A stretch of DNA of 64,000 nt, from NCBI GenBank assembly GCA_963767565.1, contig CAVYEG010000011.1:159757-223756 (forward strand). Direction: 5' to 3'. Origin of the DNA: Palsa-504 sp963767565 (lineage in GTDB: Bacteria; Actinomycetota; Actinomycetes; Streptosporangiales; Streptosporangiaceae). The notes under the pieces are model-generated. The model was not told the DNA's origin, did no database searches, and worked only from the letters and a program-made list of their open reading frames with translations. The position numbers and the translations under genes are program-made. Numbering within the stretch: the stretch's first letter is position 1; every line of letters begins with the position of its first letter. Positions 55,933 through 64,000 of the stretch are shown one piece after another.

Positions 55933-56718
55933 TCAGCGCCGCGCCGCGCGCAGGCCGTCGCTGATGGCCCGGGCGGCCGCGCGGACCTGGGTGACCAGCT
56001 GGTGCTGCAGCGAGGCGGGCGCCCGTACCAGCGGCGAGGGCACGGTGAGCACCGCGACCATCCGCTTGCTCTGCAGCACCGGGGCCGAGGCGGCCCATAC
56101 GCCCCGGTCGATCTCCTCCTCGCTGGTGGCCCAGCCGTCGCGGGCGGCGATGGCGACCTTCTTCTCCAGCAGGGCGGCGGCCTCGGGGTCACGCTCGGCC
56201 AGCGGGGCCAGGTACTCCTGGCGTACCTCGGGCGGCAGGCCGGACAGCAGCAGCCGGGCGCTGGCCCCGTGCTCGAGCGGCAGCGGCTGGCCGGGCTCGA
56301 ACGAGATGCGCAGCCGCTGGGCCGACTGGACCCGGTGCACGCACACCGCGGACCGGCCGATCAGCCGGACCAGGATCACCGTCTCGCCGGTCTCGCCGGC
56401 CAGCGCGCGCATGACCGGATCGGCCACGTCGATGATCGATTCGGCGGCCTCGGCCGCCCGGGCCAGCCCGATCAGCCGCGCGGACAGCCGGTAGCTGCCG
56501 CGCTCATCGCCGGCCAGCAGCCCGGTCTCGCGCAGCAGCGTGATGTAGCGGTAGACGCTGGGCAGCGCGATGCCGGTGGCCGCGGCCAGGTCGCGCGCGG
56601 TCAGGGTGTTCTTGTCCGCCGAGAAGGCCAGCATGAGGGCCAGGACCCGGCGGGCTCCCTCACAGCCGTGCACGGCATGAGCTTCTGGTGGCATCTTGAC
56701 TGCCGAGGCTCTGGCCAT
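55933..56718 (-). CDS. IclR-family transcriptional regulator
   Basis: 261 residues. N-terminal winged helix (TLTARDLAAATGIALPSVYR, then YITLLRETGLLAGDE) and the C-terminal effector domain (VILVRLIGRSAVCVHRVQSA, GWATSEEEIDRGVWAASAPV). It is directly upstream of the amidase on the same strand (56 bp), so it may regulate it. Confidence 0.88.
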   Translation of the reverse strand: MARASAVKMPPEAHAVHGCEGARRVLALMLAFSADKNTLTARDLAAATGIALPSVYRYITLLRETGLLAGDERGSYRLSARLIGLARAAEAAESIIDVADPVMRALAGETGETVILVRLIGRSAVCVHRVQSAQRLRISFEPGQPLPLEHGASARLLLSGLPPEVRQEYLAPLAERDPEAAALLEKKVAIAARDGWATSEEEIDRGVWAASAPVLQSKRMVAVLTVPSPLVRAPASLQHQLVTQVRAAARAISDGLRAARR

Positions 56719-56867
56719 GAAACTCTTCTCGGATTGTCAGAATGTGACTATCGGCAGATGATAACGACCATTTATGTATACGGTCAACGTGTCTACCAAA
56801 ACTGGTGCGAATTAACAGCGAAATAAGCAAGATCCCTGGTGGGCGCGCTACGGGATGGCCCGCGGTC

Positions 56868-57569
56868 CTAGGGGACGAGCAGGCGGGCGCCGAGGGCCAG
56901 GGCCGCGGTCGAGACCAGCAGGAACAGGGCCACCCACACGCCGCTCGGCGTGCCGGTCAGCTGGCCGAGCTGGTCGGCGTCGGTGACGCCGGTGCGGTGG
57001 CGACGGCGGCGGAGCAGCTCGAGCACCGGGCGCATCCCGCCCAGCAGCAGGAACCACACGGCCAGGTAGGCGAAGCCGGCCTGGACCGCGGCGGAGGCGA
57101 AGTAGCTGACCGCGAACACCCCGCCCGCGGTAACCAGCACGGCCAGCGCGCCGAACGCGTTGCGGATGGCCAGGAACGTCGCGGCCAGCAGGACCAGGGC
57201 CAGCCACAGCATGGCGGTCTCGTGCCGCTCGGCCAGCAGAGCGGCGGCGCCGGCGCCCAGCAGCGACGGGAACAGGTAGCCGGCCGCCGAGGTGGCCACC
57301 AGGCCGGGACCGTGCCGCCTGCCGCGCGAGTAGGTCACCCCGGAACTGTCCGCGTGCAGCCTGATCCCCTCCAGGCGCCGCCCGGACAGCACCGAGACCA
57401 GCGCGTGCCCGCCCTCGTGCGCGATCGTGATCACCTTCCCGGTCACCCGCCAGGAGGAGTTGCCGGTCACGATGATCAGGGCGGCCAGCGCGGTCGCGCC
57501 GATCACCCAGGCGGGCGGCAGCGGCTGGCTGCCCGATACGCGCTCCCAGAGCCGGTCCAGGACGTTCAT
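56868..57569 (-). CDS. M50-like integral membrane metalloprotease (peptidase M50B-like)
   Basis: 233 residues with several membrane helices. The zinc motif HExxH is in KVITIAHEGGHALVSVLSGR, followed by GVTYSRGRRHGPGLVATSAA and GYLFPSLLGAG. This small form is typical of actinobacterial M50B-like proteins of unknown substrate. Its ATG overlaps the stop of a micro-ORF array and lies just after the CPBP protease gene. Confidence 0.8.
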   Translation of the reverse strand: MNVLDRLWERVSGSQPLPPAWVIGATALAALIIVTGNSSWRVTGKVITIAHEGGHALVSVLSGRRLEGIRLHADSSGVTYSRGRRHGPGLVATSAAGYLFPSLLGAGAAALLAERHETAMLWLALVLLAATFLAIRNAFGALAVLVTAGGVFAVSYFASAAVQAGFAYLAVWFLLLGGMRPVLELLRRRRHRTGVTDADQLGQLTGTPSGVWVALFLLVSTAALALGARLLVP

Positions 57570-57622
57570 GGCGTCATGGCATTCATGGCGTTCATGGCGT
57601 TCATGGCGTTCATGGCGTTCAT
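57566..57622 (-). CDS. MNA-repeat micro-ORF joining CPBP and M50 genes by ATGA overlaps
   Basis: 18 codons, MNAMNAMNAMNAMNAMTP, made of a 9-bp tandem repeat (atgaacgcc). Its ATG overlaps the TGA of the CPBP gene and its TGA overlaps the ATG of the M50 gene, both as ATGA. Each unit offers an in-frame ATG. It may simply keep ribosomes moving from the first gene to the second. Confidence 0.5.
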   Translation of the reverse strand: MNAMNAMNAMNAMNAMTP

Positions 57623-58512
57623 GGCGCTGGCAGCCAGGACACGTGGCCCGCCAGCAGGGCGTAGCCGACGAAGGTGACGGCGTCGATCAGGAAGTGCGCG
57701 ATGAACAGCGGGGTGACCCGGCCCCACCGGCGGTACAGGTAGCCGAAGATGGCGCCCATGACCGCGTTGCCGAGGAACGCGCCCGGGCCCTGGTACAGGT
57801 GGTACGAACCGCGGATGACCGCGCTGATGGCGATCGCGTTCCGCGGCTTGACCCCGAGCTTGTCCAGCCGGCTCATCAGGTAGCCGACCACGATGATCTC
57901 TTCGACGGCGGCGTTCTGCGCGGCGGACAGCAGCAGCACCGGGATGCGCCACCAGATGACCGGCAGGCTCTCGGCCACGACGTTCACCTCGACGCCGAGG
58001 TGATAGGCGGCCAGGTACAGGGCCAGCCCCGAGCCGCCGATGACCGCGGCCAGCACCGCGCCGCGCGCGATGTCCTGGACCGGGTGGCGGGCGTCCAGTC
58101 CGATGTCGGCGGGCCCCTCCCCCGCCCGGGCCAGCAGGTAGAACACCATCAGCACCGGGGCCAGGGCCAGGGTGATGTTCAGCAGCTGCAGGAACAGGCC
58201 GAACAGCGGGCGGCCGGGGGCCAGGGTGCCGTTGAGCACCGTGGCCTGACTGCTCACCGACTGTCTGGCCGTAAGGGTGCCGATGTACGAGACCAGGGCG
58301 TACAGGCCGCTGCCGCCCAGGGAGATGGCGAAGACGGCGACGATCTCCCAGCGCAGCAGCCGGGGCGGCGGCAGGCCGAGGACCGCCGAGGCGCTTGGCT
58401 CGGCGGCCGCCGCGGTGCTGGCCCCGGCCAGCGCCGCGGTGCCCTGGCGCGGGCTTGGCTCGGCGGCCGCCGCGGTGCCCTCGCGCGGGGTCGTCGAGGT
58501 CTCGTCCGTCAT
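57619..58512 (-). CDS. CPBP-family intramembrane metalloprotease (CAAX protease-like)
   Basis: 297 residues with about eight helices. CPBP motifs: AQNAAVEEIIVVGYLMSRLD (EExxxxR-like), IRGSYHLYQGPGAFLGNAVM and LFIAHFLIDAVTF. The N-terminus has a repeated Ala/Glu/Pro stretch from a DNA repeat (SAAAAEPS-type units). Such proteases may process membrane or bacteriocin-like substrates. Co-transcribed with the M50-like gene. Confidence 0.85.
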   Translation of the reverse strand: MTDETSTTPREGTAAAAEPSPRQGTAALAGASTAAAAEPSASAVLGLPPPRLLRWEIVAVFAISLGGSGLYALVSYIGTLTARQSVSSQATVLNGTLAPGRPLFGLFLQLLNITLALAPVLMVFYLLARAGEGPADIGLDARHPVQDIARGAVLAAVIGGSGLALYLAAYHLGVEVNVVAESLPVIWWRIPVLLLSAAQNAAVEEIIVVGYLMSRLDKLGVKPRNAIAISAVIRGSYHLYQGPGAFLGNAVMGAIFGYLYRRWGRVTPLFIAHFLIDAVTFVGYALLAGHVSWLPAP

Positions 58513-58631
58513 GGTCCTTCAGTATCGCCCGAACGCGGCTATGCCCTGCCCGGGCGGATGGTCCCGCCTGCGGGGAGCCACTAAGCTCTAAAGGTCATCA
58601 CCAGACCGGCGCTCCCCTAGCAGAGGTCATC

Positions 58632-59123
58632 ATGTACCAGCCCTATCCGTCCAACGGCAAGCCTGTCGACGCGGTGCGGCCTCCTGCTCCCCAGCCGGTG
58701 CTGCAGGCGGTCAAGCTCATGTACGTGGGCGCCGCGGTCAGCACCGTCAGCCTGATCATCTCGCTGGTCGACATCGGCGGCACGAAATCCGCGATCGAGA
58801 AGGCCCGGCCCAGCCTCACCGCGGCGCAGGTCAACCAGCTCAATACGTTCATCATCAGCCTGGCCGTGGTGTCCGGCGTGGTCGGGATCGCGCTGTGGCT
58901 GTGGATGGCGCGGGCCAACGGCCAGGGCAAGAACTGGGCCCGCATCTTGTCCTCGGTCCTGTTCGGCCTGGCCACGCTCGACCTGATCGGCGTGTTCAGC
59001 CAGCCCAAGACGGTGCTGGGCCTGATCTTCCCGGTGCTGACCTGGCTGGTCGGCCTGGGCGCGATATGGCTGCTGTGGCGTAAGGAATCGAGCGCGTTCT
59101 TCAAGCCCCAGGGCATGATGTGA
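58632..59123 (+). CDS. Four-helix membrane protein of unknown function
   Basis: 163 residues. Four hydrophobic segments (MYVGAAVSTVSLIISLVDIG, LNTFIISLAVVSGVVGIALW, RILSSVLFGLATLDLIGVFS, FPVLTWLVGLGAIWLLWRKE). No domain recognised. Its stop TGA overlaps the GTG of the next gene, so the two are coupled. Confidence 0.75.
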   Translation: MYQPYPSNGKPVDAVRPPAPQPVLQAVKLMYVGAAVSTVSLIISLVDIGGTKSAIEKARPSLTAAQVNQLNTFIISLAVVSGVVGIALWLWMARANGQGKNWARILSSVLFGLATLDLIGVFSQPKTVLGLIFPVLTWLVGLGAIWLLWRKESSAFFKPQGMM

Positions 59124-59974
59124 TCATCTTCTCGGCCGTCCCGACGCTGTTCGCCGCGGACGGCGAGATCGACCGCGAGGCCAACCGCGCGCTGTACAAG
59201 GTGGTCGCCGGGCTCATGGACGGGCTGTTCATAGCCGGCACCACGGGCGAGTTCCCGGCCCTGGACGACGCCGAGCGGCTGGCCCTGTTCGAGCTGGCGC
59301 TGGCCGAGGCGGGTCCCGACCGGGTGATCGCGCACATCGGCGCGCCGGACGCCCGGCATTCGGCCCGGCTGGCCCGGGCCGCGGCGGCCCTCGGCGTCCA
59401 GCGGCTGGCGGCCATCACGCCTTACTACCTGCCGGCCAGGCCCGATGAGCTGGTGGCCCACTTCTGCCTGATCAAGGAGGCCGCGCCGGACCTGGAACTG
59501 TACTCGTATATTTTTCCCGAACGGACCGGGCTGCACGTGTCCGCGGACGTCTTCGCCCAGCTCGCGGACGCCGCGCAGCTGGCCGGGGCCAAGGCCAGCG
59601 GCTCGGCCGCGGCCGAGGTGGCCGGCTACGCCGCGGCCGGTAATGGTTTGCGGATCTTTTCCGGCAACGACTCGAACCCGGCGGCGGCGATGGCCGCCGG
59701 CGGTGCCGGGGTGATCTCCGGCCGCAGCGGCGCCTGGCCCGAGGTATTCGGCGCGCTGGCCGCCGCGTACAACGCGGGCGACGCGGACGCGGCCGCCCGG
59801 CACCAGCAGCAGCTGGACCGGATCGTCTCCCTGGGAGCCAGCATCGGCCGGGTCAAGCACGCCCTGCAGCTGCGCGGCCGGGGCGGCACCACGGCCCGGA
59901 TGACGGTCGACCCGCCGGACGCGGCCACGGCCGCCGCCATCGCTGCGCTGGTCGCCGAATTCTCCGCCGCCTAG
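59120..59974 (+). CDS. DapA-like aldolase/lyase (dihydrodipicolinate synthase family)
   Basis: 284 residues. FIAGTTGEFPALDDAERLAL carries the GTTGE motif, LELYSYIFPERTGLHVSAD supplies the Tyr position, and LAGAKASGSAAAEVAGYAAA contains the expected Schiff-base Lys. Family members include 4-hydroxy-tetrahydrodipicolinate synthase, N-acetylneuraminate lyase and various keto-acid aldolases. Its isolation makes true DapA unlikely. Coupled to the upstream membrane protein. Confidence 0.85.
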   Translation: MIIFSAVPTLFAADGEIDREANRALYKVVAGLMDGLFIAGTTGEFPALDDAERLALFELALAEAGPDRVIAHIGAPDARHSARLARAAAALGVQRLAAITPYYLPARPDELVAHFCLIKEAAPDLELYSYIFPERTGLHVSADVFAQLADAAQLAGAKASGSAAAEVAGYAAAGNGLRIFSGNDSNPAAAMAAGGAGVISGRSGAWPEVFGALAAAYNAGDADAAARHQQQLDRIVSLGASIGRVKHALQLRGRGGTTARMTVDPPDAATAAAIAALVAEFSAA

Positions 59975-60019
59975 CCGCCGCTTCGCGTCAACCAACAGCC
60001 GGGGCAGCGCGTCATCTTT

Positions 60020-60056
60020 ACAGAGGTCCGGCGTTAGCGGGGCGCCGGACCTCTGT
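60020..60056. terminator. Hairpin between convergent genes
   Basis: 14-bp perfect stem acagaggtccggcg / cgccggacctctgt with loop ttagcgggg. It lies between the DapA-like gene and the convergent kinase gene. No strong T-run on either side. Confidence 0.6.
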
Positions 60057-60164
60057 CAGCTCGGTGATCGTGCGGGTGCCGGGCTGCAGGCCCGGCGAGA
60101 GCGGGGCACCGGTCAGCTGGCCGGTGTGAGCGGGGCGCCGGGTCTGTACGGCGCCGCCCCGGGC

Positions 60165-61271
60165 TCACGACAGGGTATCGAGTACCTCGTGAGCCCGGGC
60201 GATAAGCACCGGCACGGCCGGGCCTTCGTGCTCGAAGCCTTCACCCACCGTCTGATGCTGCAGGTAGCGCGCGTGGATGCCCTCCAGCACCACGGCCAGC
60301 TTGAAGTAGCCGAACGCCATGTAGTAGCCGATCCGGGACACGTCCCGCCCGGTGCGCCTGGCGTACTCGGCGGCGAACTCCGCCCGGGTCCAGAACCCGG
60401 GAGTCACGGTGGCGTCGGTCGACACCCCGTTCGGGCTGGCCGGGACGCCCCCCGGGATCAGCCAGCCCTCCTCGCCCGGATCGGTCCAGTAGACCAGGGT
60501 CAGGCCCAGGTCGGCCAGCGGGTCACCCAGGGTGGCCATCTCCCAGTCCACCACGGCCGCGATCCGCGGCCGCGGGTCCAGCGTCACCAGCGCGTTGTCC
60601 AGCCGGAAGTCCCCGTGCACCAGCGTCACGTCGCCCTCGGCGGGCAGCGCGGCGCTGAGCCGCTGCACCAGCCGGTCATAGCCGGGCATGTCCCTGGTGT
60701 CCCTGGTGGTCGACAGCTGCCATTGCCGCTGCCACCGGTCGAGCTGGCGCTGCAGGTACCCGGCGCCGCGGCCGAGGTCGCCGAGCCCGACCGCCTCGAC
60801 GTCGACGCCGTGGATCGCGGCCAGCATGTCAGCCAGGCACTGCGACAGCTCGCCGGCTTGCTCCCTGGTCAGGACGGCGGTGTCGGCCCGGGCGCGCATG
60901 ACCACGCCGGGCACGAACTCCATCACGTAGAAGGGCGAGCCGATCACGCTCTCATCGGTGCAGGGCGCCACCAGCGGGGCGACCGGCACCTGGGTGCCGG
61001 CCAGCGCGGCCAGGACCCGGTACTCGCGCGTCATGTCGTGGGCGGTGGGCAGCACGTGGCCGAGCGGCGGCCGCCGCAGCACCAGCAGCCGGGTCCCTTG
61101 CGGGCCGGTCACCTCCAGCCGGTAGGTCAGGTTCGACCGCCCGCCCGCGATCAGCTGGATGGCGGTGAGGTCGACGGGATCGCCGTCCAGGTGGTCGTTC
61201 AGGTGGTCGTTCAGCCAGCTGACCAGGCGTTCCGGGCTGTCGATTCCCGGCGGGGTGTCGGTGACGGTCAT
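60165..61271 (-). CDS. APH-fold phosphotransferase (aminoglycoside/choline-kinase family)
   Basis: 368 residues. Brenner-type catalytic motif LVHGDFRLDNALVTLD, then AAVVDWEMATLGDPLADLGL for metal binding. N-terminal IQLIAGGRSNLTYRLEVTGP is the nucleotide loop. It resembles the stand-alone form of the kinase domain of acyl-CoA dehydrogenase 10/11 (phosphorylation of hydroxyacyl-CoA in beta-oxidation) rather than drug resistance. No acyl-CoA dehydrogenase lies beside it. Confidence 0.85.
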   Translation of the reverse strand: MTVTDTPPGIDSPERLVSWLNDHLNDHLDGDPVDLTAIQLIAGGRSNLTYRLEVTGPQGTRLLVLRRPPLGHVLPTAHDMTREYRVLAALAGTQVPVAPLVAPCTDESVIGSPFYVMEFVPGVVMRARADTAVLTREQAGELSQCLADMLAAIHGVDVEAVGLGDLGRGAGYLQRQLDRWQRQWQLSTTRDTRDMPGYDRLVQRLSAALPAEGDVTLVHGDFRLDNALVTLDPRPRIAAVVDWEMATLGDPLADLGLTLVYWTDPGEEGWLIPGGVPASPNGVSTDATVTPGFWTRAEFAAEYARRTGRDVSRIGYYMAFGYFKLAVVLEGIHARYLQHQTVGEGFEHEGPAVPVLIARAHEVLDTLS

Positions 61272-61408
61272 GCCCTACCGCTCAGTAGAAACGAACAGAA
61301 TGCAAAATCCTAACGCGCGCAAGTATGGACTAATGACTGACGCTGACGTAAGCAGAAGTTAGGGAGCTAGAAGGTCTAGACCGTTTTCGATCTTCAGGGA
61401 GGGACCCT

Positions 61409-62160
61409 GTGGCTGAAGCGTGGATGCCGGGCGCAAGGTGCATCCGGTCCGCGACGGACGGGGGTCAACCGGGGGGAGGGGCGCCGCGAGTGGTCTGGAT
61501 GACCCTCGGCGCCGATCCGCGGGTGGTGTCGGTGTGGTCGGCCGCGCAGCGGCTCAACCAGGAGAACCGGCCGTGCCATCTGGTATGGGACCCGCTGACC
61601 GGCGACATTGCGCAGCTGCTGCCCATCGTCAGGGCGGGCCTGGCGCTCGGCACCCCTGAGGACCTGGAGTACGCACCCGACCTGCTGCCGCACCACCAGG
61701 CGGACGTCAACCGCGAAGGCCGGCTGTGCGTGCAGATCGGGGTGCTCGGCACGGCCCGGGACCCGTTCACCAACTACCAGATGATCGGGCTGGGCGAGAT
61801 CCTCGGCTGGCTCGACTCATGGCAGGTTCCCCGGCGCTGGCCGGCCGGGCGCCGGCCCCCTACCGGCAGACGGCCCGGCCGCGCAGCCGGGCCCGGTGGG
61901 CGATGGGCGGGCACTTCGGCGCGTCGCAGGTGCCTGACTGCCCCAGCATCGGCCCGGGCGGGATCGACGTCGACCAGCTCGTCCGCACCGACACCATCGG
62001 CCGTTCGCTGCCGCAGCCGGCGCTAGCCGCCTCGTCGCTGGCCGGGCCGTCGCGGTCGCCGGGCCGTCGCACGCGGGCCGGGCCGACGCCCATCCGCATG
62101 GGCCCGCGTACCGGCCACGACATGACATCCGCCGCTTCCCTCAGCGCGGCCGGCCTCTAG
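61409..62160 (+). pseudogene. Phage/Streptomyces-type peptidoglycan amidase-like protein with a frameshift
   Basis: GTG at 61409 with agggaggg upstream. Frame 1 encodes ADVNREGRLCVQIGVLG, TARDPFTNYQMIGLGEILGW and VPRRWPAG. After about 61845 the homologous continuation RARWAMGGHFGASQVPDCPS with GPGGIDVDQL is in another frame. N-acetylmuramoyl-L-alanine amidase-like proteins of actinobacteria carry the same order of segments (VQI.V, WLRSWGVP.RWPAG, GH.G.SQVP). A one-base change in gccggccgggcgccggcc would explain it. It could be a sequencing error. Confidence 0.6.
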
Positions 62161-62177
62161 CCCGAGCCTCTCGCGTA

Positions 62178-62230
62178 CAACAGCGATGGTCCATCGCTGT
62201 TGCTATGACGACACCGATGGTCCATCGGTG
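62178..62230. promoter_or_regulatory. Two palindromes with the same core, 31 bp apart
   Basis: caacagcgatgg-t-ccatcgctgttg (62178-62202, 12-bp arms) and caccgatgg-t-ccatcggtg (62212-62230, 9-bp arms) share the core cgatggtccatcg. Their centres (62190 and 62221) are three helical turns apart. A third related core, gatggaccat, overlaps the start codon of the gene at 62280. Confidence 0.7.
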
Positions 62231-62279
62231 CGGCGGCTGGCTGCCAGCGTGGATGGGATCGGGCGTACGGTGATGGACC

Positions 62280-62933
62280 ATGAACGCGCCTGACCTCGCC
62301 AGCACCCCGCGTACCGCGCTGCGGCGGCACCGCGAGCGGGGCCGCACCGATCGCGATGACCTGTACGCCGTGCTCGACGCCGGCCTGATCTGCCACCTGG
62401 GCGTCATCGAGGACGGCGTGCCGCGGGTGCTGCCGACCGGGTACGGGCGGCTGGGTGATCTGCTATACCTGCACGGGTCGTCGGCCAACGCGACCCTGCT
62501 GGCGGGCAGCGGGCAGGAGGTGTGCGTCACCGTCACGCACCTGGACGGGCTGGTCTGCGCCCGTTCGGTGTTCAACCACTCGATGAACTACCGCAGCGCC
62601 ATGGTCTACGGCGTGGCGTGGCTGATCACCGATCCCGCCGAGAAGCTGCTGGCGCTGCGCACCATCACCGAGCACCTCACCCCCGGGCAGTGGTCGTACG
62701 CCCGGCAGCCGGACAAGAAGGAACTGGCCGCTACCTCGGTCCTGGCGCTGCCGCTGGCCGAGGCCTCGGTCAAGATTCGCACCGGCGGCCCGGTCGACGA
62801 GCCCGAGGACGAGACGCTGGACCTGTGGGCCGGGGTGGTGCCGGTCACGTCGGCCTTCGGGACGCCAGAATCCGACATCGGGCTGCGGCCGGGCATCGGG
62901 ATCCCCGAGCACATTGCGCACCGGCCGTGCTAG
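62280..62933 (+). CDS. Pyridoxamine 5'-phosphate oxidase-like (FMN-binding) family protein
   Basis: 217 residues. DDLYAVLDAGLICHLGVIED, then GVPRVLPTGYGRLGDLLYLH with GSSANATLLAG, VCVTVTHLDGLVCARSVFNH with SMNYRSAMVYGVA, and GQWSYARQPDKKELAATSVL are typical of the split-barrel flavin proteins often annotated as nimA-like or PPOx-family. The twin palindrome upstream suggests a dedicated repressor. No regulator gene is adjacent. Confidence 0.82.
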   Translation: MNAPDLASTPRTALRRHRERGRTDRDDLYAVLDAGLICHLGVIEDGVPRVLPTGYGRLGDLLYLHGSSANATLLAGSGQEVCVTVTHLDGLVCARSVFNHSMNYRSAMVYGVAWLITDPAEKLLALRTITEHLTPGQWSYARQPDKKELAATSVLALPLAEASVKIRTGGPVDEPEDETLDLWAGVVPVTSAFGTPESDIGLRPGIGIPEHIAHRPC

Positions 62934-63193
62934 CCGCTCGTAGCTGGTCAGCCGGCCGTGGCCGCTGGGTCGACGCCGTGGCTGCCGAGACTTCCGGGAC
63001 AGGTGTGCCGTCCTGCGGGTGGCTGAGCCTGGGACAGCACAGATCGTGGGCCGCTATTCCCCAGGGCGGAAGTAACGGCCCACGAAAAGTTGATCATGGA
63101 GGGCTCTGGGGACAACGGGACGTTTGAGGCGCGATCGCGCGCCTGGGCGGCCCGCCCGGTTCTGGCCACGCACGTCTGCCGAGGCCGTACGCT

Positions 63194-63829
63194 GTGAAGG
63201 TGAACGACCGGCTCGTGTGGATCGACTGCGAGATGACGGGGCTCGACATCGAGCGAGACGCCCTCGTCGAGATCGCGTGCCTGGTGACCGACGCCGACCT
63301 CAACCTGCTGGACGAGGGCATCGACCTGATCATTAAGCCGCCGGCGGAGGCGCTGGAGTCCATGCCGGAGGTGGTGCGGGAGATGCACACCACCTCTGGC
63401 CTGCTGGCCGAGCTGTCTGGCGGGATCACGGTGGCCGAGGCGCAGGACCTGGTGCTCGGCTACGTGCGCGGGCACGTCCCCGAGCCCAGGAAGGTGCCGC
63501 TGTGCGGTAACTCCATCGCCACCGACCGCTGGTTCATCGCCAGGGACATGCCGGAACTCGACGCCTACCTGCACTACCGGATGGTCGACGTGTCCAGCAT
63601 CAAGGAACTGGCCCGGCGCTGGTACCCGCGGGCCTACTTCGCCTCCCCGGCCAAGCACGGCGGGCACCGGGCCCTGGCCGACATCAGGGAAAGCGTGCAG
63701 GAGCTGCGGTACTACCGGGCCGCTGTGTTCGTGCCGCAGCCGGGGCCTGACTCGGCCAGCGCCCGCGAGATCGCCGCCCGCTTCACCGAGCCCGAGCACG
63801 CGGAGGTGCCCGGCCCGGACGGCTCGTGA
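63194..63829 (+). CDS. orn: Oligoribonuclease (3'-5' exoribonuclease)
   Basis: 211 residues, GTG start. The DEDDh set is visible: WIDCEMTGLD (Asp, Glu), GNSIATDRWFIARDMPELDA (Asp), YRMVDVSSIKELARRWYPRA and HRALADIRESVQELRYYR (His, Asp). Orn degrades 2-5-mer RNA and linearised c-di-GMP (pGpG). The C-terminal ~30 residues are an actinobacterial extension. Confidence 0.94.
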   Translation: MKVNDRLVWIDCEMTGLDIERDALVEIACLVTDADLNLLDEGIDLIIKPPAEALESMPEVVREMHTTSGLLAELSGGITVAEAQDLVLGYVRGHVPEPRKVPLCGNSIATDRWFIARDMPELDAYLHYRMVDVSSIKELARRWYPRAYFASPAKHGGHRALADIRESVQELRYYRAAVFVPQPGPDSASAREIAARFTEPEHAEVPGPDGS

Positions 63830-63923
63830 CCCACGACGGCCACCGGAACCGCTATACTTCTGCTGGCCGCGCGATGTCCCTCGGGGCAGCGCGCGTTCTG
63901 CTGTCGCGTAAGCAGCGACGATG

Positions 63924-64000
63924 GTGGGCGTAGCTCAGTTGGTTAGAGCACCAGGTTGTGGTCCTGGGTGTCGGGGGTTCGAGTCCCCTCGCTCACCCCA
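63924..64000 (+). tRNA. tRNA-His (anticodon GTG)
   Basis: Acceptor arm GTGGGCG pairs with CGCTCAC. The D arm, anticodon stem CCAGG/CCTGG with GTG at 63958-63960, and T arm ggggttcgagtcccc fold normally. C73 at 63997 can pair with the G at 63923 as the extra G-1 typical of tRNA-His. CCA is encoded at 63998-64000, the window's last bases. A tatact-like -10 lies about 60 bp upstream. Confidence 0.96.

Noticed and set aside
60165..61271. Aminoglycoside resistance gene
   Set aside because: The APH motifs are general. The sequence resembles the ACAD10/11-type kinase group, and there is no resistance context.

Overview
The window is from a very GC-rich member of the Actinomycetota, probably a filamentous or Streptomyces-related genus. 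Evidence: a ParC/ParE/RpoD cluster with the small CDRC...CAHH protein next to rpoD, the mycothiol ligase MshC, a B12-dependent ribonucleotide reductase operon nrdR-nrdJ beside lexA, and a TmsA/TmsB pair for 10-methyl branched fatty acids. Many starts are GTG or TTG, and several promoters look leaderless. No rRNA, CRISPR array or intact prophage was seen.

Layout. 1-9.9 kb: tail of parC, a repeat-bearing hypothetical, parE, the DUF7455-like protein, the principal sigma factor, a PAS-GAF-PP2C phosphatase and a conserved hypothetical. 10-18.9 kb: a fused 5-oxoprolinase/hydantoinase behind a double-AAA (CbxX/CfqX) membrane protein, then an amidohydrolase, a GNAT and a DoxX-like protein. 19-26.2 kb: two divergent regulator/enzyme pairs with visible operators (TetR/oxidoreductase; WYL regulator/epoxide hydrolase), panB, a GT-C-like membrane protein and a cupin. 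26.2-37.8 kb: nrdJ with three inteins, nrdR, a LysM membrane protein divergent from lexA, and leuS behind a short leader peptide rich in leucine codons. 38-43.4 kb: a KS-AT protein with an altered active site, convergent with tmsA-tmsB.

43.5-52.9 kb is an accessory stretch. It holds a frameshifted DUF4192 gene, a second partial copy of the same gene 8.5 kb away as a 461-bp direct repeat, paired DnaA-box-like sites, a group II intron maturase remnant, a decayed amine oxidase, a VapBC toxin-antitoxin pair and several metabolic genes. 52.9-64 kb returns to ordinary content: mshC, an amidase, an IclR regulator, two membrane proteases joined by an array of overlapping ATG codons, a DapA-like lyase, an APH-fold kinase, a frameshifted amidase-like gene, an FMN-type oxidase family gene with twin operators, orn and tRNA-His(GTG).

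The most noteworthy items are (i) the triple-intein nrdJ, with inteins sitting at the catalytic and redox cysteines, (ii) the candidate leucine attenuator of leuS, (iii) the start/stop-overlap ATG array between the CPBP and M50 genes, (iv) the twin palindromes 31 bp apart upstream of the FMN-type gene, and (v) the direct-repeat-flanked accessory segment. All functional statements are from reading the sequence and family knowledge; no search was run.
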